Shown: positions 46,270 to 54,842 of the stretch, in pieces
How the letters are laid out: every line of letters begins with the position of its first letter
How positions within the stretch are numbered: the stretch's first letter is position 1
Assembly (NCBI RefSeq): GCF_015207605.1
Contig: NZ_JADEWO010000040.1
Location: 1 to 62,513 of the forward strand
Length of the DNA: 62,513 nt
Direction: 5' to 3'
Source of the DNA: Oculatella sp. LEGE 06141
GTDB taxonomy: Bacteria > Cyanobacteriota > Cyanobacteriia > Elainellales > Elainellaceae
Made by a program: the position numbers and the translations under genes
The notes under the pieces: model-generated
Told to the model about the DNA's origin: nothing
Seen by the model: the letters and a program-made list of their open reading frames with translations, nothing else
The model's database searches: none

Positions 46270-49011
46270 ATGAAAATCCTTAAAACTCAAACACTGCGTG
46301 GTCCAAACTACTGGAGCATTCGACACCAAAAGCTTATCCTCATGCGTCTGGATCTAGAAAGGCTGGCTGAACAGCCCAGCAACCAGATCCCCGATTTCTA
46401 TGAAGGATTGGTTGAAGCACTACCCAGCCTGATTGACCATTTTTGCTCCCCAGGGTGCCGGGGTGGGTTTTTGAGCCGCGTGCGTGAAGGCACCATGATG
46501 GGGCATGTTGTTGAGCATGTCGCGTTGGAGCTACAAACCCTGGCCGGGATGCCTGTTGGCTTTGGCCGGACGCGAGAAACCACAACGCCAGGAACGTATC
46601 AGGTTGTGATTGAGTACATAGACGAACAGGCGGGACGCTATGCCGCCAGGGCTGCCGTTCGTCTCTGCCAAAGCATCATTGATACCGGACATTACCCTCT
46701 GTCTGAACTAGAGCAAGACCTGATTGATCTCAAGGCGATGGGGGCACAGGCGGCTCTTGGCCCCAGTACGGAATGCATTGTGCAAGAAGCAGAAGCGCGG
46801 GGCATTCCCTGGCTGCCGCTCAGCGCTAGAGCCATGATTCAACTGGGGCATGGGGTTCATCAAAAGCGCATTCAGGCCACGTTAAGCAACTTCACCGGCA
46901 TTCTAGGGGTAGAACTGGCCTCCGATAAAGAAGGAACCAAGCGAGTGTTGCGGGATGCAGGGGTTCCAGTGCCGAGAGGAACCGTTGTTTACTACTTTGA
47001 CGAACTGGAGGCGGCGATCGAAGAAGTAGGCGGTTTCCCGGTTGTGATTAAACCTCTGGATGGTAATCACGGTCGGGGCATTACTATCAACATCGACTCC
47101 TGGAAAACGGCTGAAGAAGCCTATGATGCCGCAAAAGAAATCTCAAAAGGGGTGATTGTTGAACGCTATTACACCGGGCAAGACCATCGGGTTCTGGTGG
47201 TGAATGGCAAAGTGGTAGCGGTGGCAGAACGGGTTCCAGCCCATGTGGTAGGGAACGGATACTCAAGTATTGCGGAACTGGTTGAGGAAACCAACCGCGA
47301 CCCGCGCCGGGGTGAAGGACACGACAATATTCTCACCCGCATTGAGGTCGATCGCACTTCCTGGCAGTTGCTCGATCGGCAAGGGTATACCCTGGAAACG
47401 GTCTTACCAGACGGTGAGGTCTGTTATTTAAGAGCAACAGCCAACCTCAGCACAGGCGGTATTGCGATCGATCGCACCGACGATATTCACCCTGAAAACA
47501 TCTGGATTGCCCAACGAGCTGCCAAAACCATTGGGCTAGATATTGCCGGAATTGACATCGTTACCGCCGATATTTCCCGTCCGCTGCGCGAAACCGACGG
47601 TGTGATTGTCGAAGTAAATGCGGCTCCCGGTTTCCGGATGCACTTCTGCCCCAGCCAGGGTTTACCGCGAAATGTGGCCGAGCCGGTGATCGATATGCTC
47701 TTTCCCCCCGGCAGCGCCTCCCGCATCCCAATTCTGTCGGTTACAGGCACCAACGGCAAAACCACGACCACACGGCTGCTGGCGCACATCTTTAAGCAGC
47801 AAGACCAAACGGTAGGCTATACCACCACAGACGGCATTTACATTGGCGATTACCTGGTGGAACAGGGAGATACGACGGGGCCGCAAAGTGCCCAGGTGAT
47901 TCTGCAAGATCCAACGGTAGAAGTGGCGGTACTCGAAACGGCCAGAGGCGGCATTTTGCGATCGGGGCTGGGCTTTGGCGAATGCGATATCGGCATTGTG
48001 CTAAATGTCGCGGCTGACCACCTGGGCATCGGCGACATCAACACCGTTGAAGACTTAGCCCATCTAAAGAGTGTGGTGGTTGAGACGGCTCGACCCGATG
48101 GCTATGCGGTTCTTAATGCAGACGATCCGCTGGTAGCAGCAATGGCGAAGCGAGTGAAAGCTCAGATCGCCTATTTCAGTATGCATCCAGAGAACGAACT
48201 CGTGAAGTCCCATACCCAACAGGGCGGTTTGGCTGCCGTCTACGAGAACGGCTATCTGTCTATTTTGAAGGGCGATTGGACGCTGCGAATTGAACAGGCG
48301 GTTCATGTGCCGCTGACGATGGGCGGCAAAGCTCCGTTTATGATTGCTAATGCGCTGGCCGCCAGTTTGGCCGCTTTTGCTCAAGGGCTGTCGATTGAAG
48401 AAATTCGAGCGGCGCTGATCACCTTCCAGGCATCCATTAACCAAACCCCCGGTCGGATGAATTTGGTTAATCTAGGCAAATTCCACGCGCTGGTAGACTA
48501 TGCCCATAATCCCCACAGCTATGAAGCGTTGGGCGGCTTTGTTCGTAACTGGCAAGGGGAACGCATTGGTGTGGTGGGTGGCCCTGGCGATCGCCGTGAT
48601 GAAGACTTCGTGACACTGGGTCAACTGTCGGTGAAGATGTTCGATCGCATCATCATCAAAGAAGACGACGACACCCGTGGTCGGCCACGCGGAGAAGCCG
48701 CTCAGTTGATTTTGCAAGGAATTGAGCAGGCTCAAGTCGATATTCCCCACACAACGATCTTGAACGAAACAGAGGCAGTAAATACCGCATTGGATCAAGC
48801 CCCTGAGGGCAGTTTGGTGGTTATTTTGCCAGAGAGCGTTCAGCGGGCAATTCAGATGATTGACGCACGTCGTCCAGTCATCGAGCCGACCATTACTACC
48901 CCGTCGCCTCAGTCGGCGTATTCAACCAATGGTGCTGGCTCAAGCAAGGATACCAATGGGTTCCAGGGGATTGGCTCAGAGTCGGAAAGCTATGTCCCAT
49001 CCGGCAGCTAG
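46270..49011 (+). CDS. cphA: Cyanophycin synthetase
   Basis: CphA polymerises aspartate and arginine into cyanophycin, using ATP, as a nitrogen store. ATG 46270 (MKILKTQTLRGPNYWSI) matches the usual start; the TTG at 46258 is four codons earlier. The 913-residue protein has the N-terminal domain, an ATP-grasp domain at about 220-470 (GGFPVVIKPLDGNHGRGITINI, GVIVEVNAAPGFRMH), and a Mur-ligase-like domain with P-loop VTGTNGKTTTTRLLAHIF near 490. HALVDYAHNPHSYEALG and VVGGPGDRRDEDF follow. The last 40 residues form a Ser/Thr/Asn-rich tail. It follows cphB in the same direction. Confidence 0.97.
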   Translation: MKILKTQTLRGPNYWSIRHQKLILMRLDLERLAEQPSNQIPDFYEGLVEALPSLIDHFCSPGCRGGFLSRVREGTMMGHVVEHVALELQTLAGMPVGFGRTRETTTPGTYQVVIEYIDEQAGRYAARAAVRLCQSIIDTGHYPLSELEQDLIDLKAMGAQAALGPSTECIVQEAEARGIPWLPLSARAMIQLGHGVHQKRIQATLSNFTGILGVELASDKEGTKRVLRDAGVPVPRGTVVYYFDELEAAIEEVGGFPVVIKPLDGNHGRGITINIDSWKTAEEAYDAAKEISKGVIVERYYTGQDHRVLVVNGKVVAVAERVPAHVVGNGYSSIAELVEETNRDPRRGEGHDNILTRIEVDRTSWQLLDRQGYTLETVLPDGEVCYLRATANLSTGGIAIDRTDDIHPENIWIAQRAAKTIGLDIAGIDIVTADISRPLRETDGVIVEVNAAPGFRMHFCPSQGLPRNVAEPVIDMLFPPGSASRIPILSVTGTNGKTTTTRLLAHIFKQQDQTVGYTTTDGIYIGDYLVEQGDTTGPQSAQVILQDPTVEVAVLETARGGILRSGLGFGECDIGIVLNVAADHLGIGDINTVEDLAHLKSVVVETARPDGYAVLNADDPLVAAMAKRVKAQIAYFSMHPENELVKSHTQQGGLAAVYENGYLSILKGDWTLRIEQAVHVPLTMGGKAPFMIANALAASLAAFAQGLSIEEIRAALITFQASINQTPGRMNLVNLGKFHALVDYAHNPHSYEALGGFVRNWQGERIGVVGGPGDRRDEDFVTLGQLSVKMFDRIIIKEDDDTRGRPRGEAAQLILQGIEQAQVDIPHTTILNETEAVNTALDQAPEGSLVVILPESVQRAIQMIDARRPVIEPTITTPSPQSAYSTNGAGSSKDTNGFQGIGSESESYVPSGS

Positions 49012-49050
49012 GGCAACGATAGGACGCTAAACGGCTAAATAATAGTAATA

Positions 49051-49079
49051 GAAAGGGGCGTATAACCTACGCCCCTTTC
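49051..49079. terminator. Hairpin between convergent cphA and tatA
   Basis: A perfect 12-bp stem (GAAAGGGGCGTA/TACGCCCCTTTC) has a 5-base loop. There is no long T-run on either side, but its place between two convergent genes supports a terminator role. Confidence 0.6.
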
Positions 49080-49137
49080 GCTATTGAATGGCATTAATGG
49101 CAGCCGATAGTTTCGTTCAGGTAAAGCGCCCACACTG

Positions 49138-49308
49138 CTACTCGCGATCGAACTCTTCGTCGTCATCCTCGGGTTTGTTCATCTCTTCCTTAAAGCCGCG
49201 CAGCGTTTTACCTAAAGCGCTCCCTAATTCAGGAATTTTTTTAGGACCAAATACCAAAATTGCTGCGATCGCAATCAATCCAACCTCAGGCCACCCTAAA
49301 CCAAACAT
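49138..49308 (-). CDS. tatA: Sec-independent translocase TatA/E-type protein
   Basis: This 56-residue gene is too short for a 60-residue cutoff. On the minus strand ATG 49308, with AGGAG six bases before it, opens a frame to a TAG at 49138-49140. The protein starts MFGLGWPEVGLIAIAAILVF, then has the hinge GPKKIPELGSALGKTLRGFKEEM and an acidic tail ending EEFDRE. This is the TatA plan: a short membrane helix, the FGPKKLPELG hinge and an amphipathic helix. TatA multimers form the pore for folded-protein export across the thylakoid and plasma membranes. No tatC is nearby. Confidence 0.93.
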   Translation of the reverse strand: MFGLGWPEVGLIAIAAILVFGPKKIPELGSALGKTLRGFKEEMNKPEDDDEEFDRE

Positions 49309-49468
49309 GACCATCTCCTATGACGTCTGACTTCGTTCTTCATCAACTATAGGGTGATTAGCGATGAAGCTGCGGTATCGAGGTCATATAAATCGCCCTC
49401 AGACTATCCTCTAGACCGCCAGAAGGCCGTAAACATGGTAAACCGGAGTTGATTCCTCTCAACGGCAG

Positions 49469-49849
49469 TTAGGCGGCTCGGTTCTTACTAATCGACTCTA
49501 CCGGGTACCCCATCGCTTTCCAGGCCGCTACACCGCCTCTCAATTCCGCCACGTTTGAATAACCAGCCTGACGCAGTTTAGCGGCGGCAACGGCTGTCTC
49601 TTCATCTGTTTCCCCATACACATACAAATCTCGGTGGCATGCGAGACTGCGTGTGGCGCGATCGACCAGTTCATCGAGCGGCATGGATAACGCTCCCATG
49701 ATGTGGCTGGCATTAAACTGGGTGCGATCGCGGGTATCAATAATCGTTAAAGCAGGTTCACCCCAATCCAGCCGAGCCTTCAGGTCATTCACACGAGACT
49801 TGGCTTGCAGCGGTGGAGGAGTCGGAATAATGCCAAAAAACCTGCCCAT
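49469..49849 (-). CDS. Rhodanese-fold protein lacking the catalytic cysteine
   Basis: The 126-residue protein has the rhodanese fold: LTIIDTRDRTQFNASHIMGALSMPLDEL at residues 35-62 and, at the end, LRQAGYSNVAELRGGVAAWKAMGYPV. In active rhodaneses the loop after the central strand starts with Cys, as in VVYCxxGxRS; here it reads DLYVYGETDEET, so the sulfur-carrying cysteine is replaced by Gly. It probably binds or senses rather than transferring sulfur. The N-terminus has a short hydrophobic stretch. A stand-alone gene with no obvious partner. Confidence 0.87.
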   Translation of the reverse strand: MGRFFGIIPTPPPLQAKSRVNDLKARLDWGEPALTIIDTRDRTQFNASHIMGALSMPLDELVDRATRSLACHRDLYVYGETDEETAVAAAKLRQAGYSNVAELRGGVAAWKAMGYPVESISKNRAA

Positions 49850-50109
49850 AAGGACTCACTCACAGAATGTAGGGTTCATCCGAAATGTAACAACTAATTT
49901 TAAGGATTGCAAATTTTTATAGAAAAATCCTTTACGAATGTCATCAATTATGCATTTTTGAGTGAAAGACAGGTAGCGTTGCTGCCATACAGCCATAAAA
50001 CAGGTCAGAAAAGGGGGCGGCTCGAGTGGCAATCCGCACTAAAACATCCTTTAAGAGCTAGCTCGCCTGCATAACCCACATCAGGCAACCCTGATACGCT
50101 GGCATTCCC

Positions 50110-50895
50110 CTATAGCGCCACTTCTTGAATGTCATCCAGATTCAGCACATCAACCGATTCTGCCGACAGGTCAACAGCCTCCCGCTGACAACGTGCAACA
50201 AAGTGGCAGGATGGGCAGGATGACGTTTCATTAATTTGGGGAAACGGTTCGCCCTGGTCATAGCGCTGGAGCCATTCCGTCAGTTGGTTGAGCCGTGTGG
50301 TCAGGTCTTGGCGATCGCGCTCTTGCTGCTCAGCCGTATAGGGAAATGACAGGCTCTGAGGCGTTAACACCTGGTCGTGCTCTGCCTGAATAAACCAGTA
50401 GGTCATCAAAATCTGCTCTGGCTCATACGCACTCGTTTCGGCCAGCACAAAGCGATAGAGGCGCGTCTGCCAGTTTTGGCGCAGCCGTTCGGATTGGGAC
50501 GGTCGAGGATAGGTTTTCCAATCTAAAATGTGAGCCTGGCGATCGCTCAAGATCAGCAAGTCGTAAATCACCGTCAGCAAATAACCGTGAAACTCTAACG
50601 TGCGGCGATGTTCGCTCTGCCGAGTGCCTGGCCTGGGTTGAAACAGGTCGGGAGCGGCGGCAACGAAGGCCGTCATACAGCGGTTAAGCTGCCCTTCTTC
50701 TGCGTCGAGCGGCACCATGGGCAACCCCAATTCTCGCTGCTGCATTAAGAGGTGAAACTGACTGCCCCAGGTTAGGCGGTCTTGCTGCTCTGGAGTCATG
50801 GGCGAACCTAACTGATCCAGATAAGTATGCTGAAACTTACGCGGACAGGTTTCAAGCAAATTTAGCTGAGCTTGAGATAAACGCATGAGCATCAT
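50110..50895 (-). CDS. PD-(D/E)XK nuclease-family protein with likely 4Fe-4S cluster
   Basis: The 261-residue protein resembles the RecB/Cas4-like nuclease family. It starts MRLSQAQLNLLETCPRKFQHTYLDQL, with the first cluster cysteine at C17. It has the nuclease core (VIYDLLILSDRQAHILDWKTY, where Asp and the DxK of LDWKTY are expected metal and catalytic residues; then RLRQNWQTRLYRFVLAE). It ends with CPSCHFVARC, which supplies the other three cysteines. ATG codons at 50895, 50892 and 50886 are possible starts. The protein may act in DNA repair. No partner helicase is nearby. A fibrillin gene lies 51 bases upstream. Confidence 0.82.
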   Translation of the reverse strand: MMLMRLSQAQLNLLETCPRKFQHTYLDQLGSPMTPEQQDRLTWGSQFHLLMQQRELGLPMVPLDAEEGQLNRCMTAFVAAAPDLFQPRPGTRQSEHRRTLEFHGYLLTVIYDLLILSDRQAHILDWKTYPRPSQSERLRQNWQTRLYRFVLAETSAYEPEQILMTYWFIQAEHDQVLTPQSLSFPYTAEQQERDRQDLTTRLNQLTEWLQRYDQGEPFPQINETSSCPSCHFVARCQREAVDLSAESVDVLNLDDIQEVAL

Positions 50896-50946
50896 TCAGT
50901 AAGCAATCGAGAAGGCAAGCGGCACAAAAAGGCAGATTATGGCTCT

Positions 50947-51534
50947 TTAAACGGCCTTGGTCAATACAAATACACTTCCCTCATTGCCTCGCCCAATCCG
51001 CAGATCGTCATCCAGATAGGTGATGTCGAGCCAACCTTGCTGATTTTGACTGTTGATTGGAAAGTCGATCGCCGCAAACCGTTTGCCGGAAGCAATTTGC
51101 TGAATAAAATACTCTGAGGAGCGGTAGTCAACAAGTCGCTGCAAACCCAAAATCGATCGCTCAAATTTAACCAGAACTCGCCGTTCAGAGACGGGTTCAA
51201 AGCGAGCGGCAACGCTGATGATTCCTTCCAGGTAAGGCACCCCGTACACCTCGGCAATGTTATAGACCCTGGCGGCAGCAGCGTCGAGGTATTGATAAAT
51301 CTGTCCCAATTTCAACAGCGGCAGTTGGTCAATGCGGAGCAGATCGCTGCTGGTGGTATAGAGTAATCGCCAGTTGCCGTTTAGTTTGTCGGTTGCATCT
51401 AAGGGGCGAGGTGTGGGGTTGTGATCCTCCAGTTGGGCGATCGCCGCCAGGATCACCTGTCGATCAAATTCGTTGGCTAGCAATCCTCGATTTTTGCCTG
51501 CGATCGCTTCTAGCAATGCTTGTTTCCCAATCAT
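50947..51534 (-). CDS. PAP/fibrillin family protein
   Basis: The 195-residue protein belongs to the plastid lipid-associated/fibrillin family found in cyanobacteria and plastids. It starts MIGKQALLEAIAGKNRGLL and has the beta-barrel core LNGNWRLLYTTSSDLLRIDQLPLLKLGQIYQYLD, VYGVPYLEGIISVAARF and LVKFERSILGLQRLVDY, ending in GWLDITYLDDDLRIGRGNEGSVFVLTK. Members bind lipids or quinones at thylakoids and plastoglobules; the precise role here is not known. It is 51 bases upstream of the PD-(D/E)XK gene, which suggests co-transcription. Confidence 0.9.
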   Translation of the reverse strand: MIGKQALLEAIAGKNRGLLANEFDRQVILAAIAQLEDHNPTPRPLDATDKLNGNWRLLYTTSSDLLRIDQLPLLKLGQIYQYLDAAAARVYNIAEVYGVPYLEGIISVAARFEPVSERRVLVKFERSILGLQRLVDYRSSEYFIQQIASGKRFAAIDFPINSQNQQGWLDITYLDDDLRIGRGNEGSVFVLTKAV

Positions 51535-51850
51535 TATGTTTTACCTCTAACCTCTACCCCAAAGAGGGGTGTCATTTACACGGATTACATTGATATATAG
51601 GTACATATAGGCTAAGAATGGCTGAGAGCATCCAGGTTGGATGTTTATGCGGCTGATCTCTTGACAGTTTCGTTGACATGAGATGAAATTTGAGCTAACA
51701 CTGTCCGATATCTGCTTGAAAAAGTGGATTGATTAAAGTCTTTGCCATCCAATTTTAGTCATTGAGCTGAAAGATGGTTTCTGGCGGCACCGCTGCCTTC
51801 TGGCAATCGTTTGAACCCATTAACTTCATAAGGTGAATTAGATTACAGGT
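51535..51850. other. Divergent intergenic region
   Basis: The 316 bases lie between the fibrillin gene (minus) and a small acidic-protein gene (plus). There is an AT-rich stretch with GATATATAGGTACATATAG at 51589-51607. No operator or RNA gene was recognised. Confidence 0.45.
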
Positions 51851-52087
51851 ATGCAAAATCCTGCACTGCGTCAAGAACCCCGCGAGCGCCCTGCTGTGCC
51901 CATTCCGTTGCAGCGAGATGCTTCAATTTTAGATTGGCTAGAGTCGAGCGGTCGTATGCTGGCTCGTGAGTCTACTGATGTTGACTACGCAGATGATGAA
52001 GCAGAAATCAACGCGCTGATGGCTGGCGAAGACAACAGCTACGATGCCGATGACGACGACGACGATGTTTTAGAACTCGAAGAGTAA
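51851..52087 (+). CDS. Small acidic cyanobacterial protein (DUF3134-like)
   Basis: The 78-residue protein reads MQNPALRQEPRERPAVPIPLQRDASILDWLESSGRMLARES, then becomes acidic and ends in DDDDDDVLELEE. The core RDASILDWLESSGR matches a small cyanobacterial family of unknown function that I recall as DUF3134. It has no cysteines or membrane segments. A long inverted repeat follows the stop, consistent with its own terminator. mraY starts about 150 bases downstream on the same strand. Confidence 0.75.
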   Translation: MQNPALRQEPRERPAVPIPLQRDASILDWLESSGRMLARESTDVDYADDEAEINALMAGEDNSYDADDDDDDVLELEE

Positions 52088-52095
52088 AGAAACGG

Positions 52096-52136
52096 TCAGG
52101 CTTGGGTTAAATTCAGTGAATTTAATCTAAGCCTGA
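52096..52136. terminator. 20-bp inverted repeat after the DUF3134-like gene
   Basis: The arms at 52096-52115 and 52117-52136 pair over 20 positions with two mismatches around a single central base. It lies 8 bases past the stop. There is no clean T-run; it could be an mRNA-stabilising hairpin or a terminator. Confidence 0.6.
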
Positions 52137-52238
52137 TAAGATTTGCATTAAGTTTTCAAAAATGTCTGCCTATTTTCCGAAGACTGCCTGACAGGCTTTG
52201 GAGTATTGTTTGGTGTGGAGTGTGGAAGTAGCGAAATT

Positions 52239-53333
52239 GTGGATGCAAAATTTGTTCGTGACAGAATCACTGGCCTCTCAGGGACGCATCTAGCTGTCAG
52301 CCTTGGAATCGCGTTAATTAGTGCTGCTCTCATTCTAGATTGGTCTGCCGCTCGCACCTTTGGGCTAGTTGCACTGACGTTACCGCTGATTATTTGTGCC
52401 CTGGTTACAACAGTAGTAGGTTACTGGGCCGTACCCATGTTACGCCGCTGGAAAGCAGGGCAGTTTATCCGTCAAGATGGCCCCCAGGCGCATCTCAAGA
52501 AGGCGGGTACGCCAACCATGGGCGGCATTTTTATTATTCCGGTGGCGGTGGCGATCGCACTGCTCTGGTCTCAGTTTGCCGCTCCAGTCATTGCTGTTTC
52601 AGCCCTGACCCTCGCCTACGCCACCATTGGCTTTTTAGACGACTGGCAAATTCTGCGCTACAAGTCAAACAAGGGCATTTCACCCAAGCTGAAGCTGGCG
52701 CTTCAGGTGGGTGCGGGGTTGCTGTTCTGCCTTTGGGCATTTTGGAGCCAACCGGCGGATGTGATGACGATCGCGTTGCCGTTTGGGTTGGCGTTGCCGC
52801 TTGGTTTACTCGTCTTTCCCATTGGCTGGTTTGCGTTGGTGGCCGAGAGTAACGCCACAAACCTGACCGACGGATTAGACGGACTGGCAGCCGGAACAGG
52901 GGCGATCGCGCTACTGGGTCTGGGAGCGTTAATCGCACCCACCTCTCCCGAACTCATGGTCTTTTGTGCCTGCCTCAGCGGTAGCTTTCTGGGTTTCCTG
53001 AGCCACAATCGCAATCCGGCCAGCGTCTTCATGGGCGATACGGGTTCTCTAGCCCTGGGCGGCGCGTTGGCCGGGGTAGCCCTCCTGACTCACTCCCTGT
53101 TTGGATTGCTGTTGTTAAGCGGCGTTTTCTTTGTAGAAACCCTGTCTGTGATTGCCCAGGTGAGCTACTACAAAGCCACCAAGGATGAAAATGGCATCGG
53201 TAAGCGTTTGTTCAAAATGGCTCCACTTCATCACCATTTAGAGCTAACGGGTTGGTCGGAAACGCAGGTTGTGGGCTGGTTTTATACGGTCACTGGCATT
53301 CTGGCAATGCTGTGTTTCATTATCTTCTGGTAA
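52239..53333 (+). CDS. mraY: Phospho-N-acetylmuramoyl-pentapeptide-transferase
   Basis: MraY joins UDP-MurNAc-pentapeptide to undecaprenyl phosphate, making lipid I in the inner membrane. The start is set at GTG 52239 (VDAKFVRDRITGLSGTHL), because other cyanobacterial MraY proteins begin at this point and GGAAG lies ten bases upstream; the frame runs on to a TTG at 52206. The 364-residue protein has about 10 membrane helices with MGGIFIIPVAVAIALLW, YATIGFLDDWQILRYKSNKGISPKLKL, and the catalytic NATNLTDGLDGLAAG and APLHHHLELTGWSETQVVGWFY. Confidence 0.95.
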   Translation: MDAKFVRDRITGLSGTHLAVSLGIALISAALILDWSAARTFGLVALTLPLIICALVTTVVGYWAVPMLRRWKAGQFIRQDGPQAHLKKAGTPTMGGIFIIPVAVAIALLWSQFAAPVIAVSALTLAYATIGFLDDWQILRYKSNKGISPKLKLALQVGAGLLFCLWAFWSQPADVMTIALPFGLALPLGLLVFPIGWFALVAESNATNLTDGLDGLAAGTGAIALLGLGALIAPTSPELMVFCACLSGSFLGFLSHNRNPASVFMGDTGSLALGGALAGVALLTHSLFGLLLLSGVFFVETLSVIAQVSYYKATKDENGIGKRLFKMAPLHHHLELTGWSETQVVGWFYTVTGILAMLCFIIFW

Positions 53334-53367
53334 AGATGCGCCGGAGTCAGCGCTCAGGCGGGATCAT

Positions 53368-53405
53368 CAAAAAAAAGTAGAGCCGCTCCGTCAGGAGCGG
53401 CTCTA
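53368..53405 (-). terminator. Intrinsic terminator between mraY and ccmK4
   Basis: A perfect 12-bp stem (TAGAGCCGCTCC/GGAGCGGCTCTA) has a 4-base loop. An A-run at its left becomes a T-run for minus-strand transcripts from ccmK4. It may also halt mraY transcripts. Confidence 0.85.
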
Positions 53406-53451
53406 TTGGTTTACGGCGGTTTTTCCAGCCGATACGCTTTAGATAGGTGAA

Positions 53452-53793
53452 TTAACCGCGACTGGGTAATCTGGGTTGCTCAACCGAATCGCGAAATTGG
53501 GTAACGGATTCCGTGTAGGCGATCGGCAACACCACTTCAACATTTTCGTGAGGACGGGGAATAATCACCCAAGACTCTAATGTGGAGCCGAACGCGGTTT
53601 GAGCAGCGTCAATTCCTGCTGCCATTGCCGTCTTAACTTCCGAAACATCACCTCGAATCATCACGCAATAGCGGGCGCTACCACACCGCTGATAGCCAAC
53701 CAAAGTAATGCGACCCGCTTTTACCATAGCGTCAGCCGCTGCCAGTACTCCGGGAAAGCCTTTTGTCTCTAATGCTCCAACCGCGACAGCCAT
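53452..53793 (-). CDS. ccmK4: Carboxysome shell protein CcmK4 (BMC-H)
   Basis: CcmK4 is a hexamer-forming shell protein of the beta-carboxysome that controls metabolite passage. The 113-residue protein has the bacterial microcompartment fold: AVGALETKGFPGVLAAADAMVKAGRITLVGYQRCGSARY, IRGDVSEVKTAMAAGIDAAQTAFGS and WVIIPRPHENVEVVLPI. KAGRIT and the SAR pore segment fit the CcmK4 type as I recall from Synechocystis slr1839. A short basic tail follows. It lies 360 bases after ccmK3 on the same strand. The main ccm operon is not in the window. Confidence 0.9.
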   Translation of the reverse strand: MAVAVGALETKGFPGVLAAADAMVKAGRITLVGYQRCGSARYCVMIRGDVSEVKTAMAAGIDAAQTAFGSTLESWVIIPRPHENVEVVLPIAYTESVTQFRDSVEQPRLPSRG

Positions 53794-54153
53794 TGCCAGC
53801 TCCTACATCGATAAAGGATAAAAGGAAAAAAACGCCACCCTTCATTCTAGGGGCTTTAGCCCGGTCAGAATAAAAGAATCAAGCGTCAAGCATAAACCAT
53901 ATAAACGCAGCGTTATGCCGTTTAGGATTGCGAATTCAATACCCTGCAAGATTGAAGAAGATGTTTTAAAGATGCTGATGGTCACTCGAACCGCCCCTTT
54001 TCTAGCTTGCCACAGGCGCTAAGCCCTAAACTCTGAGAATTGGGGAGGCGAATGCAGCACTTTTAAATCGACCTCCAAGCCACCTGTAGGACACGGCAGA
54101 TCCTCAAGAGGTGCGACACCTATTTGGCGATGGGCCGTTACGGTGCGGCTCTG
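53794..54153. other. ccmK3-ccmK4 intergenic region
   Basis: The 360 bases between the two shell genes are longer than expected for an operon, so ccmK4 may have its own promoter. There is no RNA gene or repeat. A GGGGCTTTAGCCC palindromic segment lies at 53850-53862. Confidence 0.45.
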
Positions 54154-54459
54154 CTACCGAAACCGCTCTACCTTCTCGGTATATTCAATTGGCAACACGG
54201 ACACTACATTATCTGGAGGGTTCGGCACGATGTAGTAAGTGATGACTTCGCCACCCACTGTTTTGTTTGCCGCTTCGATTCCAGCTTCTACAGATGGTCT
54301 CACTTCGGATGTTGTGCCGCGAACGGCAACAACCTGGTTGCCACTTTCGGCAATGTCGTAATAGACAATGGTTACACGTGCTGCTTTAACCATGGCATCT
54401 GCTGCTGCCAGCACTGCCGGAAATCCTAACGTTTGAATAACGCCAACCGCCTCTGGCAT
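54154..54459 (-). CDS. ccmK3: Carboxysome shell protein CcmK3 (BMC-H)
   Basis: The 101-residue shell protein starts MPEAVGVIQTLGFPAVLAAADAMVKAARVTIVYYDIAESGN and has YYIVPNPPDNVVSVLPIEYTEKVERF. Its pore region (DIAESGN) differs from the KIGSG type of CcmK1/2, and the pattern matches CcmK3 as I recall from Synechocystis slr1838. CcmK3 is reported not to form homohexamers but to mix with CcmK4, so its pairing with the downstream ccmK4 is meaningful. A small Cys-rich protein gene lies 98 bases upstream on the same strand. Confidence 0.9.
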   Translation of the reverse strand: MPEAVGVIQTLGFPAVLAAADAMVKAARVTIVYYDIAESGNQVVAVRGTTSEVRPSVEAGIEAANKTVGGEVITYYIVPNPPDNVVSVLPIEYTEKVERFR

Positions 54460-54557
54460 CGTTGTCCTCTGGAGTAATTTGTTTCGTCAGAGAACTCTAT
54501 TGTACGGAGTTGTTGCAGTAATGTGGCAGGCAGGGGTTGAAGTTTCTCGATCGCCGA

Positions 54558-54842
54558 TCAGACCTTGGCAGCACCACTCCAATCGGGGCAATCGCCGCTT
54601 TGCCAACCGTAGGGATGAAATCCACAAATTAAAACTGTGCGCTTGTCTCGCTGTTGACCGTAGGCGATGCCGTGATAATACTCGCAACCCTGACAGGCCA
54701 TCGGTCGGGAGGGCTGTTTGTCGGTAAACCCAAGCTGCGATCGCAAAATATGGATCTTGCTTTGCTGCCGATGCCATCTAGCATGGTCGGCCTTGCGAAT
54801 CAGGTAGTTAGCCGTTTTAAACAGGTCTTGGGAGTCATCCAT
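54558..54842 (-). CDS. Small Cys4 protein of unknown function upstream of ccmK3
   Basis: The 94-residue protein has a basic N-terminal half and a conserved C-terminal block with four cysteines: C50-x2-C53, C73 and C85. Histidines at 57 and 76 sit in CQGCEYYHGIAYG and LICGFHPYGW. The arrangement suggests a zinc site or an iron-sulfur cluster. Overlapping frames at 54487-54777 (minus) and 54479-54727 (plus) are not genes. I recall similar short proteins in other cyanobacteria but know no function. It reads towards ccmK3. Confidence 0.7.
   Translation of the reverse strand: MDDSQDLFKTANYLIRKADHARWHRQQSKIHILRSQLGFTDKQPSRPMACQGCEYYHGIAYGQQRDKRTVLICGFHPYGWQSGDCPDWSGAAKV

Noticed and set aside
54479-54777. 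Two frames overlapping the Cys4 protein gene
   Set aside because: The Cys4 frame (54558-54842) has the conserved cysteine pattern; the other two do not.
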